The translations under genes and the position numbers were made by a program. The notes beneath the pieces were generated by a model. It had not been told where the DNA came from. It searched no databases and saw nothing but the letters and a program-made list of their open reading frames with translations. 64,000 nt of DNA from Echinarachnius parma (Eukaryota; Echinodermata; Echinoidea; Clypeasteroida; Echinarachniidae): positions 1-64,000 of the forward strand of contig JBAMJV010008346.1 in assembly GCA_037951105.1 (NCBI GenBank). Reading direction: 5' to 3'. This document shows positions 25,991 to 39,159 of the stretch, one piece after another. The stretch's first letter is position 1. Each line of letters starts with the position of its first letter.

Positions 25991-26380
25991 AAACAGATCC
26001 ACAGTTTAAAAAAAATATTTGTCAAATATATTACTAGGTGTGAGATAAACATATATATAGTTATAGAAGGTGTGGGTATATATGCATACATCATATTGCG
26101 GTACCATCGGCGCCCTTTGAGCTAAGGTATAATGGTGATGGAGATACATATACCATAGGAGGACTGGAGAAGTTCTGGCCTAGATACCTGGCGGTCCAAA
26201 GAGGGTGTGAGTGAGTCGTGTGTCGGTATAAAACAGTATCAATTCCTTTCTCTAAACATGAACTTATTGTGACGAAAGAGAACTAGATGATCGAACGCAC
26301 GTACACGAAAACACACACACATACACACACACTTGCAAATAAATACATACCGTATATAATATTCACATTACGTATCAAAC

Positions 26381-26422
26381 GCGCAAATATGATATACATA
26401 CGCGCAAATATGATATACATAC
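26381..26422. repeat. Two tandem copies of a 21-bp unit
   Basis: GCGCAAATATGATATACATAC occurs twice head to tail without change. Flanking sequence is CA-rich (26310-26335) and TACATA-rich. Confidence 0.9.
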
Positions 26423-27347
26423 GCCACATACTCACATACAAGCCACAAAAAACAAACAAACATAACAAATGGACATTATAATGATAACACTGCAAGTATC
26501 CTTGGTAGAAATGTGCCTAAATGATACATCATACATGCATTTAGATGATTACGTTTTAGGTTCGCGATTAAACTGTCATGTTGAACTTAGGGGACTCGCG
26601 ACCTCTTTAAGACTTTTTCCTTCTTCATCAAGTTACACTGAAGAGCAAACATGGTTGTCGTTAATAAACTCATCGATATCAGTCGCGCCTGTAATAACAG
26701 TTCATTAAAGAACTACTCTTTAATCCATCGGAACTATTAACCTATAAAGTATATTATGTGTATGTAAATTGTGGAAACAAAACTTGCATAAAACAGTTTG
26801 AATCTTCTCATTGAAATCATGAATATAATGCAAACAATTAAAAGCTATTGTTAGGTGAAGATACTTATGTTGTAACTAAATTGTATTGTGTTTATGAAAA
26901 AGGTATTAATGCTGTACAAAGATATCAATATAACAAGGAATGTATACTAGTATATATTATTATAGATTGAGTGCAAAGTCGTCGGTGGTATTGGCTAATA
27001 TACAAACTCGGATAATTTTCATCGCACAAAGCATTTTCGTTTTTGTCGAGCTTTCAACTTTTCAAAAATTTGACGACAGAGTCTTCTTACGTGGGTTTAA
27101 CGAATTGCTTTCATATCGGTTTTGAGGTTCAAGAAAATGCAACTGTCTTTAACCAAATGGGATCACATGAACTTTTATTTGACCGCTGGAGTATCATCGG
27201 CATTGACATCTTAACTATCGCACAGTCCGCCATTATTTTGATTTGGGATACTGTTGCAAAGAGGCGAGGGGTGGCATATTTCAGCTAAGAGGGGGGTGAG
27301 GGTACAATCACCCCCTGTGAGATTACAGCCTTAACGCAGGCATAGAC

Positions 27348-27540
27348 ATGCGCACTAACGCACACACACAGGATCAAAAACATACACACACATTTTTACT
27401 GGTATTTACTGTTTTTATATTCAGGTATATGATACACACATACAAATATGCATGCATACATAAGCACACACCCTCACAAATAAACAAAACAAAAACACCC
27501 ACTTATTCACACACATACATACACATCTTGTGCAGAAATT
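27348..27540. repeat. CA-rich imperfect microsatellite region
   Basis: Scattered ACACACA and CATACA phrases over 190 bp. Similar but shorter CA-rich stretches occur at 26303-26335 and 28130-28215. Confidence 0.8.
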
Positions 27541-27639
27541 ATGTGTAAATAAAACGATAACCGAATAAGAGCAAAGAAATGTTTTCTGGTCATTGTTCGT
27601 ATGTTCGAATTCAAATAAAATGAGGCAATTAGTACATTG

Positions 27640-27715
27640 TTGGCATAGGCTTCGCCCCTCTTGTAGCAATAGACCCCCCCCCCCTCCCCGGACCTGGCTA
27701 CGCCCACCCGAATAG
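27640..27715 (-). mobile_element. GGCGTAG element, inverted copy
   Basis: CCCCCCCCCCC (27674-27684) is followed by TCCCCGGACCTGGCTACGCC. On the minus strand this reads GGCGTAGCCAGGTCCGGGGA and a G tract, the same order as at 16774. Confidence 0.6.
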
Positions 27716-28215
27716 GAGAATGGAAAGTGAAGCCCCCTTCGTTGTTTTCTTACCAATCCTCCAGCATCCCTGTATGGCATTCCCAGATGGTAGAGGATCT
27801 ATAGTGTGTGTTTGGAGAGACCCATGGTTCGCTTAGTCCCTTAGATTATTACCCACTATCGTAATGCTCCTCCTAATACTACCCAACGCACATAATGCAC
27901 TTTGTACTGACGAAGACAATTCTATTTGAGCCATCTCAACTCTCAAGCGATCCCTGTTTAGAATATACACATTTTGTATTATTTTGGTAAAACATATTAA
28001 AGTTCTTATAACGTTAACCAAAATACATTTTCGAGATAAAGTACTTTATTGAATTGTAATTTCTAAAGTAAAAACTTTCATACAGCATATATACACTCAC
28101 GTGAAACTTAACATAATAATTTTTATATTATACACACATACAAAATAAACACACGAACGCACACATGTAAGAATGTCTACAAGACATGCACTTATATTAT
28201 TACAACAAACACAAA

Positions 28216-29199
28216 CAAACAAAATTATCCAATCATGAAGATTACGAGAAAGAAAAGACATAAAAAGTCCAAAACCCCCAAAATTCATGATGATGTGGAA
28301 TAAGTACAGGCGACCACATCGCGTGGCGCGTTAGACCTGTCACAAGTTGTTGGGCGAAATCGCTAAAAAGGAGGCGGGATAAAGCACCGGGAATCAACGA
28401 GTCAATTTGTCGGCCTAAAACTTTACAGTTTTCAAAACACGAACGTTGGGTTTTCAGGATTACTCGGCAACAAAACACCCGCAAAGACACACAAAGCTTC
28501 ACGACTAGCCAAAGAAGACATGCATAAAAGTACAACAAAGTCACCAAGAGAGCTACGCTTGCAGAGGGCATTAACATTCCTTCTTACCATGCAGTATACA
28601 AGTTATAAGAAAGAGAGTAGTGTCTTGTTTGGGAAAATAAGGCGGTTCTAATCCCAAAGTCGATCATCTTGTGAGTGCAAGCTTTAGTATGGAGTTAACT
28701 TATAACTTGTCCTATACCTGTCATTCCTATGGATGGAAATCGCATACAGATCTGAGATCTCTTAATCTTGCGCTGCCAACGGTCAAGTTTTTGCAAAGCA
28801 TTTAGGGTATATGGGATCAGCCTCGCGTGTTTTGATTTTGCCAAGAAATGATTCGCACAGCTTATAGCTTCCCGCCCGAAATTCCCCGTTAACCCATCCC
28901 CTCTCTTCAACATGTTCAATGCACACTATTTGTTTGCGTATACTATATGATACAATCACTAAATAACCGTTTTATAGTCTACATTACCTACTTAGAACGG
29001 AAAGGGTTTAAACTCTTCAATTCCATGTTTTAAAAAATCATAAAATTCAACAAACATGATGACCTTGCATAAAAAATAATGCGAAATTTCTTGGATGGTA
29101 ATTTGTATTTTTATAAAGAGGGAGATTTCCTTTGGAAATGTTTGAGAATATATTTGCATCAGTACGTTTATGAAATCGCGGTCATTTTGTATAATTTGT
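28216..29199. other. No gene recognised
   Basis: Moderate GC at 28300-28450, with a 111-codon minus frame (28242-28577) of no recognisable family. The rest is AT-rich. Confidence 0.5.
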
Positions 29200-29203
29200 T
29201 TAA

Positions 29204-29450
29204 AGGGATCTAGTAACTTTGTTGGCAATTGCAAAAAGTGATGAAGGATGTATACAATGTATATTGTTGTTTCAAGTTAAATGGACCTTATATGGCTTAG
29301 TAATGAGCAAAAATGCAAAGGGATATTCACTAACTCATTGCACTCACTTTGTACACGGTTTCGACGATCCAGTGGATAATTCAACATCTGAATAATTCAA
29401 TCGTAAATATCTTTTGAACGAAAGGGAAATCTGAAAAACCGAAGTGAATA
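29204..29450. mobile_element. TTAA-bounded MITE, family A copy 4 (right end lost)
   Basis: Begins at TTAA 29200-29203 with AGGGATCTAGTAACTTTGTT. It shares GCAAAAAGTGATGAAGG, ATGCAAAG, GCACTCACTTTGTACAC and GAAAGGGAAATCTGAAAAAC with the other copies in the same order as copy 3. Similarity fades near 29450 and no matching terminal repeat is evident, so it is truncated or degraded. Confidence 0.65.
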
Positions 29451-30969
29451 GTTTTTTCTAGACTTATGTTCATCATGATTATCAGGCAAAGTTTGCGCAT
29501 TAGTAACTGTTTGAATAAATTATAATGTTGACGAACTTGTACTGAGCGTCAAAGTGATATTGGCTATTATACATAACTGCATAATTCAATTAAATGCAGA
29601 TTTAGGTATCCGTACTATACAATTATACACATCCACATTAATGAAGCCTTGCGGATATGACAAGATAATCTTTTCGCCATAATCGCATCAATATAGTGAT
29701 TAGGCATTAAAGAAACAAACAAAAATAACATCGTCGCTTTATTTTGTTCATGAAATACTAAGTGCTTATTTTCGCGGTTAGCACACTTTTCTGGGTCCCT
29801 TTATTCAACATTAAACCATTTCTTGCACCAAAAACAAAGTACCCCCTCTCCTTTTTGCAGCATTAATTACCAAAAAGCTCTTATTTCGCAAACAAAATTC
29901 ACCCTTTCCCCATTTGGGTGAATTGAGCAGGCTGACCGCTGGGGGAAAAGTGTGGCAGAGATTTTCGGCGTTAACAGCAACACGGTTGTGGTGACGCCTC
30001 CCAAAAGATTATGTTGTCCAATTGGTGGATTTTTGTGTGAAGGTTTGTGAAACAAAGGGATTCTGGTTTCTCACAAAGTGTGACTGGATTATCTAGCAAA
30101 TGTTTCAAACAATTTGAAAAGGGAGTCTTTCCTTTTATTAAGCTTTCAAATACTGTACCAAACATAATAATGTAATTCTAAAGCGCATCGTATAAATAGC
30201 TGGACATACCAACATGTCTGTTAGGCTATCATAATTCTGTTCAGAGCTTAGCATTATTTTTACACCCAAAGTGTCTGAGGTATTTTTTTTCAGAAGTTTT
30301 TATTTGACTTTGAATGCACAATCCCCCAATTTGTATTTTCTATTGAAAGGTAGATGAAAATAAGGGAATATAAAATAGTGTTTAAATTTATTTTGAAATA
30401 TATTAAAATTGGTTGATTAAGCGAACAGCTAATGAAATCATTAAGGAGCATACTTAATTAAAAGTGATTATGATTATTATCGAATAATTAATAGGACTGG
30501 TAGTCACAAATTTGTTGGCACATAAACACCAATATTTATAATAAATAGTGAACACAGTAATCAAGAGAACAACACTTGCTATATACTTTTATGTCATGAC
30601 TTATGATATATTTTAGAGTATTGTCATTGGGCTAGTCTCGCCTGTCTGATCCAAAACTTAATGAGTCAATTTAGATTTATGACGGCTGTATCAAAAGGCA
30701 AACATATCATTATTAAGACAAGTACAATTGGATATCCAAATTAAACAAGCGTGAATGGGAGAAAGGACATCACCCGACCAGAACTGCGCGGCCTGGCAAA
30801 CCTAAGATGGATCATTTATTTTCCTTTCCTCTATATACCTTCTGCAAACTGAAAAGGCACTCGAAATGTTTGCTTGTTTGCTCTTTCGGCTGGCTATAAT
30901 GATAACTCGCCTTCGTTCGGCCACTCTGAAATATAGATGATATATTTGAGACGCGTGTGTATTTTTAGC
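29451..30969. other. No gene recognised
   Basis: AT-rich. Possible decayed right end of family A copy 4 near 29795 (GGGTCCCTTTATT), unconfirmed. Confidence 0.5.
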
Positions 30970-31140
30970 ACCTGGGATTTGCATCATGCGGGAGCAGAGC
31001 GCTATCGGATTGCACGCCCGCGACCCCGGCTGAGGGAGAGCGTCACCGACCGCTCCAGCGAGCTGCGCGCTGGTGTGTGACGAGTGAGGCGACGCGAGAG
31101 CAAGAGCCCCTAATCCCTGGGCGACCGTCTCGCTGAAAAT
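30970..31140. promoter_or_regulatory. CpG-rich segment with octamer motif
   Basis: ATTTGCAT at 30977-30984 is a perfect POU octamer, followed by about 150 bp of CpG-rich unique sequence (GCACGCCCGCGACCCCGG, GAGCTGCGCGCTGGTG) and a CCCTAATCCC Otx-type TAATCC core. A minus frame of 116 codons (30802-31152) covers it without a recognisable domain. A small exon cannot be excluded. Confidence 0.35.
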
Positions 31141-31234
31141 GCCCTGATACAATGTTCATCCTTTCGTGCTTAATTCCTTTTTCTCAATAGATTTTTATCG
31201 AAATCCCCCCACTTTATGCCGTCCTTTACCTTAA

Positions 31235-31614
31235 AGGGACTTAGTAACATTGTCCAAATCCTCAAAATAAAATTTTAATTCTAGCGGTTCCCTTATATAC
31301 CTTGTTGTATTCGTATTAACAATAAAATCATGGGACAGGTTTCGGTTTTTCAAATTTCCCTTTCGTTACAAAGATATGTATGATTGAAGTATTCAGATAA
31401 GAAAAACTCCGGGCGAGTTTTTCTTCCGTGTACAAAGTGAGTGCAGTGAGTTACTGAATATCACTTTGCATTTTCGCTCATTACTTGGCCATACAATGTC
31501 CATTTGACTTAAAATTTTCACACAATACCCTGTGGACATATGAGATAACAACAATATACATTGCACCAACCATTCATCACTTTTTGCACATGTCAACAAA
31601 GTTACTAGATCCCT
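31235..31614. mobile_element. TTAA-bounded MITE, family A copy 1
   Basis: The 380-bp element is bounded by TTAA at 31231-31234 and 31615-31618. The ends read AGGGACTTAGTAACATTG and, inverted, AGGGATCTAGTAACTTTGTT, giving imperfect TIRs. Almost the same sequence occurs at 48140-48517, so the two copies spread recently. There is no transposase frame; the 68-codon minus frame is shared by both copies and is not a known protein. TTAA targets are characteristic of piggyBac-type elements, but the AGGG end is not the classic CCC. Confidence 0.85.
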
Positions 31615-32120
31615 TTAACAAATTTGCTCAAATGTCTCCTTTCTTGTCCTAAAGTCGAGGTAATTTCTTCAGCAATTCGTCTGTCCGGATCCAGCGCGGA
31701 TCAGTTATCCTATCGAAAATCCCTTAAAATTTAATGAGTGTAGTTTATTCATAAGACAGGTCTAATCGACACTGAATGATGATACTGTCTTGAGAGTTGT
31801 TAGAATTCTACTTGAAGAAGAAAACAAAAAATCAAGACATAGGCATTATGTTCAATTATTAACAAGAAGCGCAGGCGACAATGTGTTTCATTCCCGTTTC
31901 ATTTCACTGGATTATGCGGGAAAAGAAAGATCAGCCAATGAAATCACTCCACGACATTGCAAACACTTGACTGAAACATTTTGTATATTAAATATTAATT
32001 CGTACATTCAGAAATGAATGTATTCATTAAGATGGTTATTAGAGCTCTTATTATTGTACGTTTTGTACATAATGCTGTCTGTTGGTGTAGCGAGTAGGCT
32101 TATGAGAAACGTTTGTCTTA

Positions 32121-32719
32121 ACCGAACACAAAAAGTAACTTCACCCCTATATACGCAATTGCCCATAATTTCATAACCAAGAATCGTTTCAAGATTTCGT
32201 CTTGCCAATAATATCCATATGGTATTTAGGAAAACAATGTGACAAAATAAGAGCTAACCATTAATCCATGGTTGAGTGAGCACACATTACAGAAATAATA
32301 GTCATATTTCAAAATTCGCAAAAGTATTATCATCATTAGAAATTATTGAGAGTTGGAAAATAAAAAAATGCATTGTTTTACAATTGCAATTAATGCATTT
32401 TACCACATGTGCCATCAAAAAATCAAAATGAATGGAATATCAAACAGCATTGTTTCATAAACCATGATCAATGCATTCCGCCACATGTGCGGATTCACAA
32501 CAATGTACAGGCACGCGCAATACCTTGTGACTTTTGAATTGGGCCATTTTGTCTTTAATCTGTGCTCACTCAGCCATAACGTAATGAATATCTCTGATTT
32601 TCGCACATATCGAACATAACAACTGTGCCAATATTATGGTAAGATGACATCTTGAAACAATAATCAGTTAAGAAATTATGGGCAATTCCTTAGGGGTGAA
32701 GTTACTTTTTGTGTTCGGT
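32121..32719. mobile_element. Palindromic MITE with TTA duplications (PIF/Harbinger-like?)
   Basis: 599 bp with long TIRs. The outer 29 bp (ACCGAACACAAAAAGTAACT then TCACCCCTA) are identical in both arms, and similarity continues about 80 bp inward through ATTGCCCATAATTTC. A further pair (GAGTGAGCACA near 32272; TGTGCTCACTC near 32560) extends it. TTA flanks both ends (32118-32120, 32720-32722), matching the TWA target of PIF/Harbinger elements. The termini are not a textbook match, so the superfamily is tentative. Confidence 0.82.
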
Positions 32720-32722
32720 TTA

Positions 32723-33649
32723 TATTAACGCATGCAGTTCACATACTTTGGGGCTGTAATGATGTTTTAATGTATAATCTTAAATACACTTCGTTTCTCT
32801 GGAATAATCTTATATAAGAACAATCAGAGATTCAAGACCGAACCCCTACCGATATGCATTTAAATGTGTGGATAATAAAAACAAAATTTTACGACGTTCT
32901 GAATTTCAGAAGACACTAAATCATAGCGATATGACCAGTTATTACAAACATTTATCAAAGCACGTATGTACGCTGACCGGTTTCTACCACCCACAACAGA
33001 CAACATTGGTTCCACGTCAGTTCCGTAATTACCGGACCTTTTTACACCAGTCAACGCTTGACTAGTCCGGGCGCCGCCTAGCCCCGATATAAAGGAACCA
33101 GTGGCGAAATAAATGAACAAATTAATGTGAAAAATTGCTAAATATAATAATTATATAATGATATTCAATATTCAATGTTATTCAGAAAATCATCGTTGCA
33201 TAATCATACATAATTAGTAGCACCATGTTATAATTAGATACAAAATAAATATGATTTAGATATATCTACATTCATTTCCGGCTAATTATAATAATCAAGA
33301 ACAGGCATGGTTGGCTAAAAAGGATTTACATAATTATTCTTTTCGAGACTTTTATGTCGCTCATATAATAAGGTATAATCGTTTATAAATATGATAATAA
33401 AGGAATTATAGAATTGCAACTAATGACTCAAATCAAGTGAATTAAACAAACCTAACAAGTGAACGTAATACAGTTTGGGTCCAGACAAGACTCGAAATAG
33501 AGTCCATGAGAGATGGTATTAAACATTCTGAAGTTGAACTTTTCCCTTATTTTCTGTTTCAGCTCGAATAGGCTGTATGCCTATGAGAAAATTGTTGTAA
33601 AAATAACATAATCATAATCAGTGTCAGAGATGGGACCGGAAGAGAGTGG
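32723..33649. other. No gene recognised
   Basis: AT-rich unique sequence. Short overlapping frames at 32860-33120 lack domains. Confidence 0.5.
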
Positions 33650-33870
33650 AGGTTATCCAAGTTTACGGAGCACTACATGTGAATAAACATGCATGACGAA
33701 GTCTTGTAGCCCGTGATTGGGCGGCGAGTGATGGGAGCCCGGACCATCAGCAGACTGAACAATCGCTCAATTTTCGGCCTGATTACTCCGTTTCGGACGT
33801 AACGAAAGGCCGAATCATCGACTTCGTCTTCGTCATCACGCATGCACCTCGCTTGCAGTCAGAATAACCA
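33650..33870. promoter_or_regulatory. GC-rich unique segment, candidate enhancer
   Basis: CCGTGATTGGGCGGCGAGTG, GGCCTGATTACTCCG and GTAACGAAAGGCCGAATCAT occur with several ATTA/GATTA cores in a segment free of recognisable repeats. Function is inferred only from composition. Confidence 0.25.
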
Positions 33871-34569
33871 GACCAGACCCACATTTATCTTTAAAGGGCG
33901 TTTCATGGTTCTGCAGATTTTAAGAAAATCATCTTAGACTTTTTGTTAGTCGGAAGATAAGGATAAAACCTTAATGCCCATGTAGAATTCGAGATCACAA
34001 GACGTTTAGTTTGTATCATTTTCATGATTTAAAAAAAGTAATCTATAAACTGTGTCAAATTCAACTAAAATCACTTGGAGTTTTCACATTTCCCTTGTAA
34101 GTTGCATCTTGTTGTAGACGTATGTACGCTTATAAGCGGACATGATAACGCTCCCTCGAACAGCGGGTTCTTTTTAAATCTGTTCTCATGTTTGCTCATA
34201 ATTATCTGTTAAAATATTTGTAAAATATTTTATTGCAAGCATAGAAGATAATTCGCCCACCCAACTAATGTTTCGCTTATGACATCGAAGTTACCATGTG
34301 CCTTTAACCATGTCATGACTTAGTTCCACTTAATCGAATGCGTGTCCCGATGTTTTGGTCCCGTCGCGTTGAATCAGAGTTTACAAGTCGCTGCTAATTC
34401 ATCGGACTCGTTTCCTACCGTCTGGGGGGACCATTATTCAATTTGTCATATCACGACACTCACTCAAGTATAATAAGTATACGTAGTTCATTCAATTCGC
34501 ACCCAGGACTTGCGTAGCATGACTTTGGCTTTGGTCATTGGATGGGGTAACCAGTATCAATACAGACGG

Positions 34570-34830
34570 GTTAAGGTGGGGGGGGGGGGGGGGGGGAGGG
34601 GGTCAAACTTATAGAGGGGGTAAAGAGGAAGGCCATCATTTCCCATGAGCAGATGAGGGGGGGGGGGGGGGGGGGGTTGGGGGATTTGCCAACATGGAAG
34701 GGACGATATAAAATGTATATATTTCTTTATTCCTAAGTCTATACGGAGGAGGGGTTGGAAGAGGCCTGGTGGTAAATGAAACCCTTGCAGCCCCTCCTTT
34801 AGTTACGCTTCTCCCTTCGGTGGCCGGTTC
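34570..34830. repeat. Two poly-G tracts with related GC-rich flank
   Basis: G runs at 34578-34596 and 34657-34676 are 60 bp apart in the same orientation. AGTTACGCTTCTCCC at 34800 may be a diverged GGCGTAG-type end on the minus strand. Confidence 0.6.
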
Positions 34831-36791
34831 GCCAAAGAGGAAATGGCACATGAAATTCTTAGCCCGTTAAATGAACGAACGCTCTTGATACACACTCTAC
34901 CCCCTCACCCCCTCTCCCTTACGCTCCTACATTGCATACACATTCTACGTACTCATAATTTTGCTTGCTGGCTAAAAAGTGCATCCACCTTTCCTGCATT
35001 CCACTTTCATTTACGATCTCTATCTGCGTCCTAATAATGACACTGTAGTTTTGTTTGAATTGCCCTACAGACATCGATCAAGCCAATGACGACGTCCAGT
35101 TAGCAACTTTTCGAATGTTATTGTCTGTTGTTTTGGCTGTTTAGATGTTCACAGTAAACACTAACATGACCGTCGAATAATGGATGTACATTGGGGGACT
35201 CATTATATAGATGTTGCTGTGCCGGAATGTATTTTCCTCTCATGTTCTTTTTGTTTTGTTTAGACAAGCAACTTCTCGAAAATGTATAACAATCTTCTAT
35301 ATAAGATTAATTGACTGACATAAGTGTCATTTCTATATTATTATTGCATATATAGCCTGATATAAAAGGAAACTATATCGTATAATCAATATCATGTATT
35401 TAACTTAGACAGAAAATAATGTTCCATTATACCATGTAGACTTTAAAAGGACATGAGGCTTTTCATTCCATGTTCAAATGAATACTTAACAAAAAAATAT
35501 CAGAAGCAGTCAGATCATTTTTACGAGTAGGACATACCAGCGAATCCACGAATCTGTCACAAGTGTTTCATAACAGTAATGTATGTCCAATACTTCACAT
35601 GCATCGTCACCATCATCATCCTCGTCGTTGTCGTCAAAATTGTGGTTCTGTCAAGAGAGTGTATATTTTCATCACTTGCGGTGTCGTCCTAATTTGTACA
35701 TGACATATCAGGGCCCGATACAATCAGCGGTAATCATCACCTGTATGTACGATATGTATATAGATCTAACAGACATGGGTCCGTGACATTTTGCTCCGCC
35801 GACAATTGCTCCGCTATTAATTTGTGCATAAACCGACAAACACCTTATAAACCGTGATTAGGCTAACATTAACCACAGCCTTAATCCTAAACCTTAGTCA
35901 ACCAGAGTCAGTAATATGTCAGTCATAAATAGTGATATAAATGTATTCCCATGATAAGTGATATGAAATCATTAAATAAAAACAAAAAATATAAGTAAAG
36001 TAACTAGCCGCGGAGATTTGATTCAATGCAATCATCTTTCAATTCTACATCGATAGACAAGACAACTCATGGTTAATGGAATACACCCCTCAACTGACTT
36101 ACAAAGCAGGGAATAATTGGCGCTTTGTAGCAGAATCAGTTAGTCATTTTGATGGATGGCAGTCTTTATAAGCAAGACACGAATGTAATCATTCACTTTT
36201 TTAGTGGAGGGAAGAAAAGTGTGCTGAAATTCGATGACTTTTTAATGAATTTCTAGTCCTGCCCCGGGGATACATAACCATTAGACACGATTATATCATT
36301 CTATTACACACGGACATAAAAAAGTTACAATTTTATTTCCGAATTTCACCATAAGGGGCGACACGCACGGAGCAGTGCGCATGAATTTTTGAGCCGTATG
36401 ATGCGTGCATACTTCAATATTTTTGAGATGTTTTGCCGGTAGCACACTTTGTGTGAGGGATATCAAATTCATCTTTGGTAAAAGTTCGCGAAATTTGTTT
36501 GAGGGGTGCAACATTCAGTTTCGAGTGCTAAAGTGCGTTCCGATATTGAGTTACATCGTATACTGACGTTTGGTCCTGAAAACACGAGTCAGACTGAATC
36601 ATCATAGCAGACTGTTACTTGTGTGAAAGCTGTCAATCTATCCATTTTCAAATGTGTTTGTTTATTCTTTATTTATCTATAAATATTGAGATAGTTATGA
36701 ATGAATTTGTAGGTATCTTCGGGAAAATTTCAACTCTATAGAAACTCATGGCAAAGACACATCAAATTAATATTCAAATGGCAATTTGCGT
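34831..36791. other. No gene recognised
   Basis: AT-rich, with a few CATCATCATC-type short repeats near 35605. No coding or repeat structure beyond that. Confidence 0.5.
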
Positions 36792-36850
36792 GATAATAAT
36801 AATAATAATAATAATATACTCGATTTCTATAGCGCCTTATATGATCGACA
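36792..36850 (-). mobile_element. Retrotransposon 3'-end fragment with TAA tail
   Basis: An uninterrupted (ATA)n run at about 36792-36815 is followed by ATTTCTATAGCGCCTTAT, matching the arrangement at 47042-47130. Orientation is minus if the simple repeat is the 3' tail. No coding sequence remains. Confidence 0.5.
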
Positions 36851-37424
36851 ATCATCGCTCATTTCTCTTCCGTGTTACATTTTGTCTAACAGCATAATAA
36901 TGTTTAAAATGTTGTAAGCATCACTCATCGGTAGATAGAGCACATCGTGATGATATATGTTTTACCACCCCCACCCCCACTCTAGGCAAGGACTCCTTGT
37001 CATAACAACATTTATGACAAAATGTACACAACGGTTCACGGGAAAGTCACAAACAATATAAACAACATATTTCCAAAGCAGTAAAATCGTTTTTCTCAAA
37101 TAAAATATTAATGACCTTAGTGTACATAGCAAAAACATTTCTTTTAACATTCAAAATTAAGATATTCCCTTTTGTGCATTCTGCTAATAGATGTTTAATG
37201 TTTGTTTGTGTTTCATTTCACATGTTTAATGTAATCTCACTTCTTTTTAAAGTTTATATCATATTCCACCACCAACTAAGAAGGCAATTATAATACTATT
37301 CCAATTATATGCAGGGAACAGGTGCCGCGTAAAACGGAACACTGTGTGTATCCACCGGAGAGAAAAGGGAGAAATTATCGGTGCGAATATGAAGAAAGAG
37401 GTTGGAAGAGGGGTACCTTTGGGA

Positions 37425-37560
37425 GAACCATATATATAGTTTTATTCTACCAAATCTTCGGGGAGGAGCGCGATCGACCAACTGCGCCGACAGCTGGGCG
37501 ACGATTACCCACCATCGGGACAGAGAAACACCCCGAGAAATAGTCTCCTGGGCTCGAAGA
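37425..37560. promoter_or_regulatory. GC-rich unique segment, candidate regulatory element
   Basis: GCGCGATCGACCAACTGCGC and CGACAGCTGGGCGACGATTA stand in AT-rich surroundings, with a CAGCTG E-box. No domain was found in overlapping frames. Confidence 0.2.
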
Positions 37561-38207
37561 ATAATTGCTTCCTTTCCAATCGCTAATTATCAATGTTGTC
37601 TCCGTTGGTTAAACATTTTCAAACAAATGTGGCACTGTGAGATAACGGAAGGTACATGCATGTATTTTTAGAGGAATAATAAAGGATAAGTAACATTAAT
37701 ACGACCTTGTCTGAGAGGAAGGATACACTACGATCAAGGGGGTGACATAAATATTGCTTTTCAACAAATGATTTATGTTGGGCGCGTATCGTGTGTGACT
37801 TTCTGGCTGTATGAAATAATGTAAGGTTATTTTTAAAACAACCTAATACACATCTTTATGTGATTTATAACGGTTTACTTAACAATTTCAACATTTAATA
37901 TTTAACACGGTTTAACATTTGTCCGCGTTTGTACACACAATTCCCTCTGCAAATTTCACAAACTGACAAGAATTATGATTATTCAAACAATGCCAAATAC
38001 ATGAAATTCCACATAATTTCAATGTCAAATGATTTGATATAATATATCAATATCCCTCCCACGTTTAGGTATAAATAGCAATTATAAGATACAAGCAAAA
38101 GATTAATAATATTAGTTTCAATATGCCACCTGCTCGAGATTATAATCATGTTTCGACAATTCTGAAGAACACCTACAGGCTACATTCTCTACTTTATCAT
38201 AAATTAA

Positions 38208-38290
38208 TTTTGATTTGATTTGATTTATTTCTATATTTCATAACCAAAGAGTATTTTTACAATGAAGCAAACAAATACATCACGATTATA
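38208..38290 (-). mobile_element. Retroelement 3' end with (AAATC)n tail
   Basis: TTTTGATTTGATTTGATTTA leads into TTTCTATATTTCATAACCAA. Read on the minus strand this is an A-rich 3' end with AATAAATC followed by AAATC repeats. A weaker relative starts at 2433. Confidence 0.45.
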
Positions 38291-39159
38291 AATGACAAGA
38301 AGTGAAATATGAAACACCCAGAACTACAGTATAACAACACACATTACGTAATCAATAAAAATAGAACGTCTGCAACATAAGCATGATCATGTGAAATACG
38401 GGGGAGCCAATAAGAAGAAGATATTATTCGACATATTATATAAATACGCATTACTCAAATATGTTTTTGTTGCAGTTAATATTATACAAAAGAGTCCCTC
38501 GATACTGCGCGCGTGCTATCAATCAAATCCGTGCAGAAGGACTCATAATCACGCTGTAATTGTAGCAGAAATAATTTAGATAATTTTAGATAATCATATT
38601 TTTTTTTTTATTTAAATCAATAATGGAATAAATATAAGATTAAATATCATCAATTAATAACGGCGTTGTACTGAATTGTAATAATAAACCTTCCTTGTCA
38701 TTGATTTTAATTATGAAACCCGAGCTAACATGATTAAAGCAATTTTGTATCAATCATTACTATGATGGTATACATTATTCTTGTAAATTATTCGTTTTAA
38801 ATATTGTGTTGTCCGCTGTAATTGAACTTTTAAAAATGATTTACATTCGTGTTAAGGATTTACATGCAGGAATAGTTCATTTTCAATATATTGCTCATTT
38901 CCATTTGTCTATTCTTAACATTGCATTTACAAATTAAACTACAAACGAACTAGGCACACTTGAAATGCGCAAAAGTTCTTTCCCAGGGATGTTTTAGAAT
39001 TTGTTTAAACGAACATAAAAAAGTTACAAGTTCACATTGTTGATAGAGATTCATTATATATTTAGTTCTGAATTCCAACTATCAAAAAGAAGAATGAGAG
39101 AGATAGACAGAGCAGTACAGACACACAAGGGAGAACAGGTATTATAGGTGATAACTTGG

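Noticed and set aside
30802..31152. 116-codon minus frame as an exon
   Set aside because: Only the CpG-rich half looks composition-biased, and no domain or good donor was found. A regulatory reading is at least as likely.
31393..31599. 68-codon minus frame conserved between 31.4 and 48.4 kb
   Set aside because: Its conservation is explained by two copies of the same MITE, and the peptide shows no domain.
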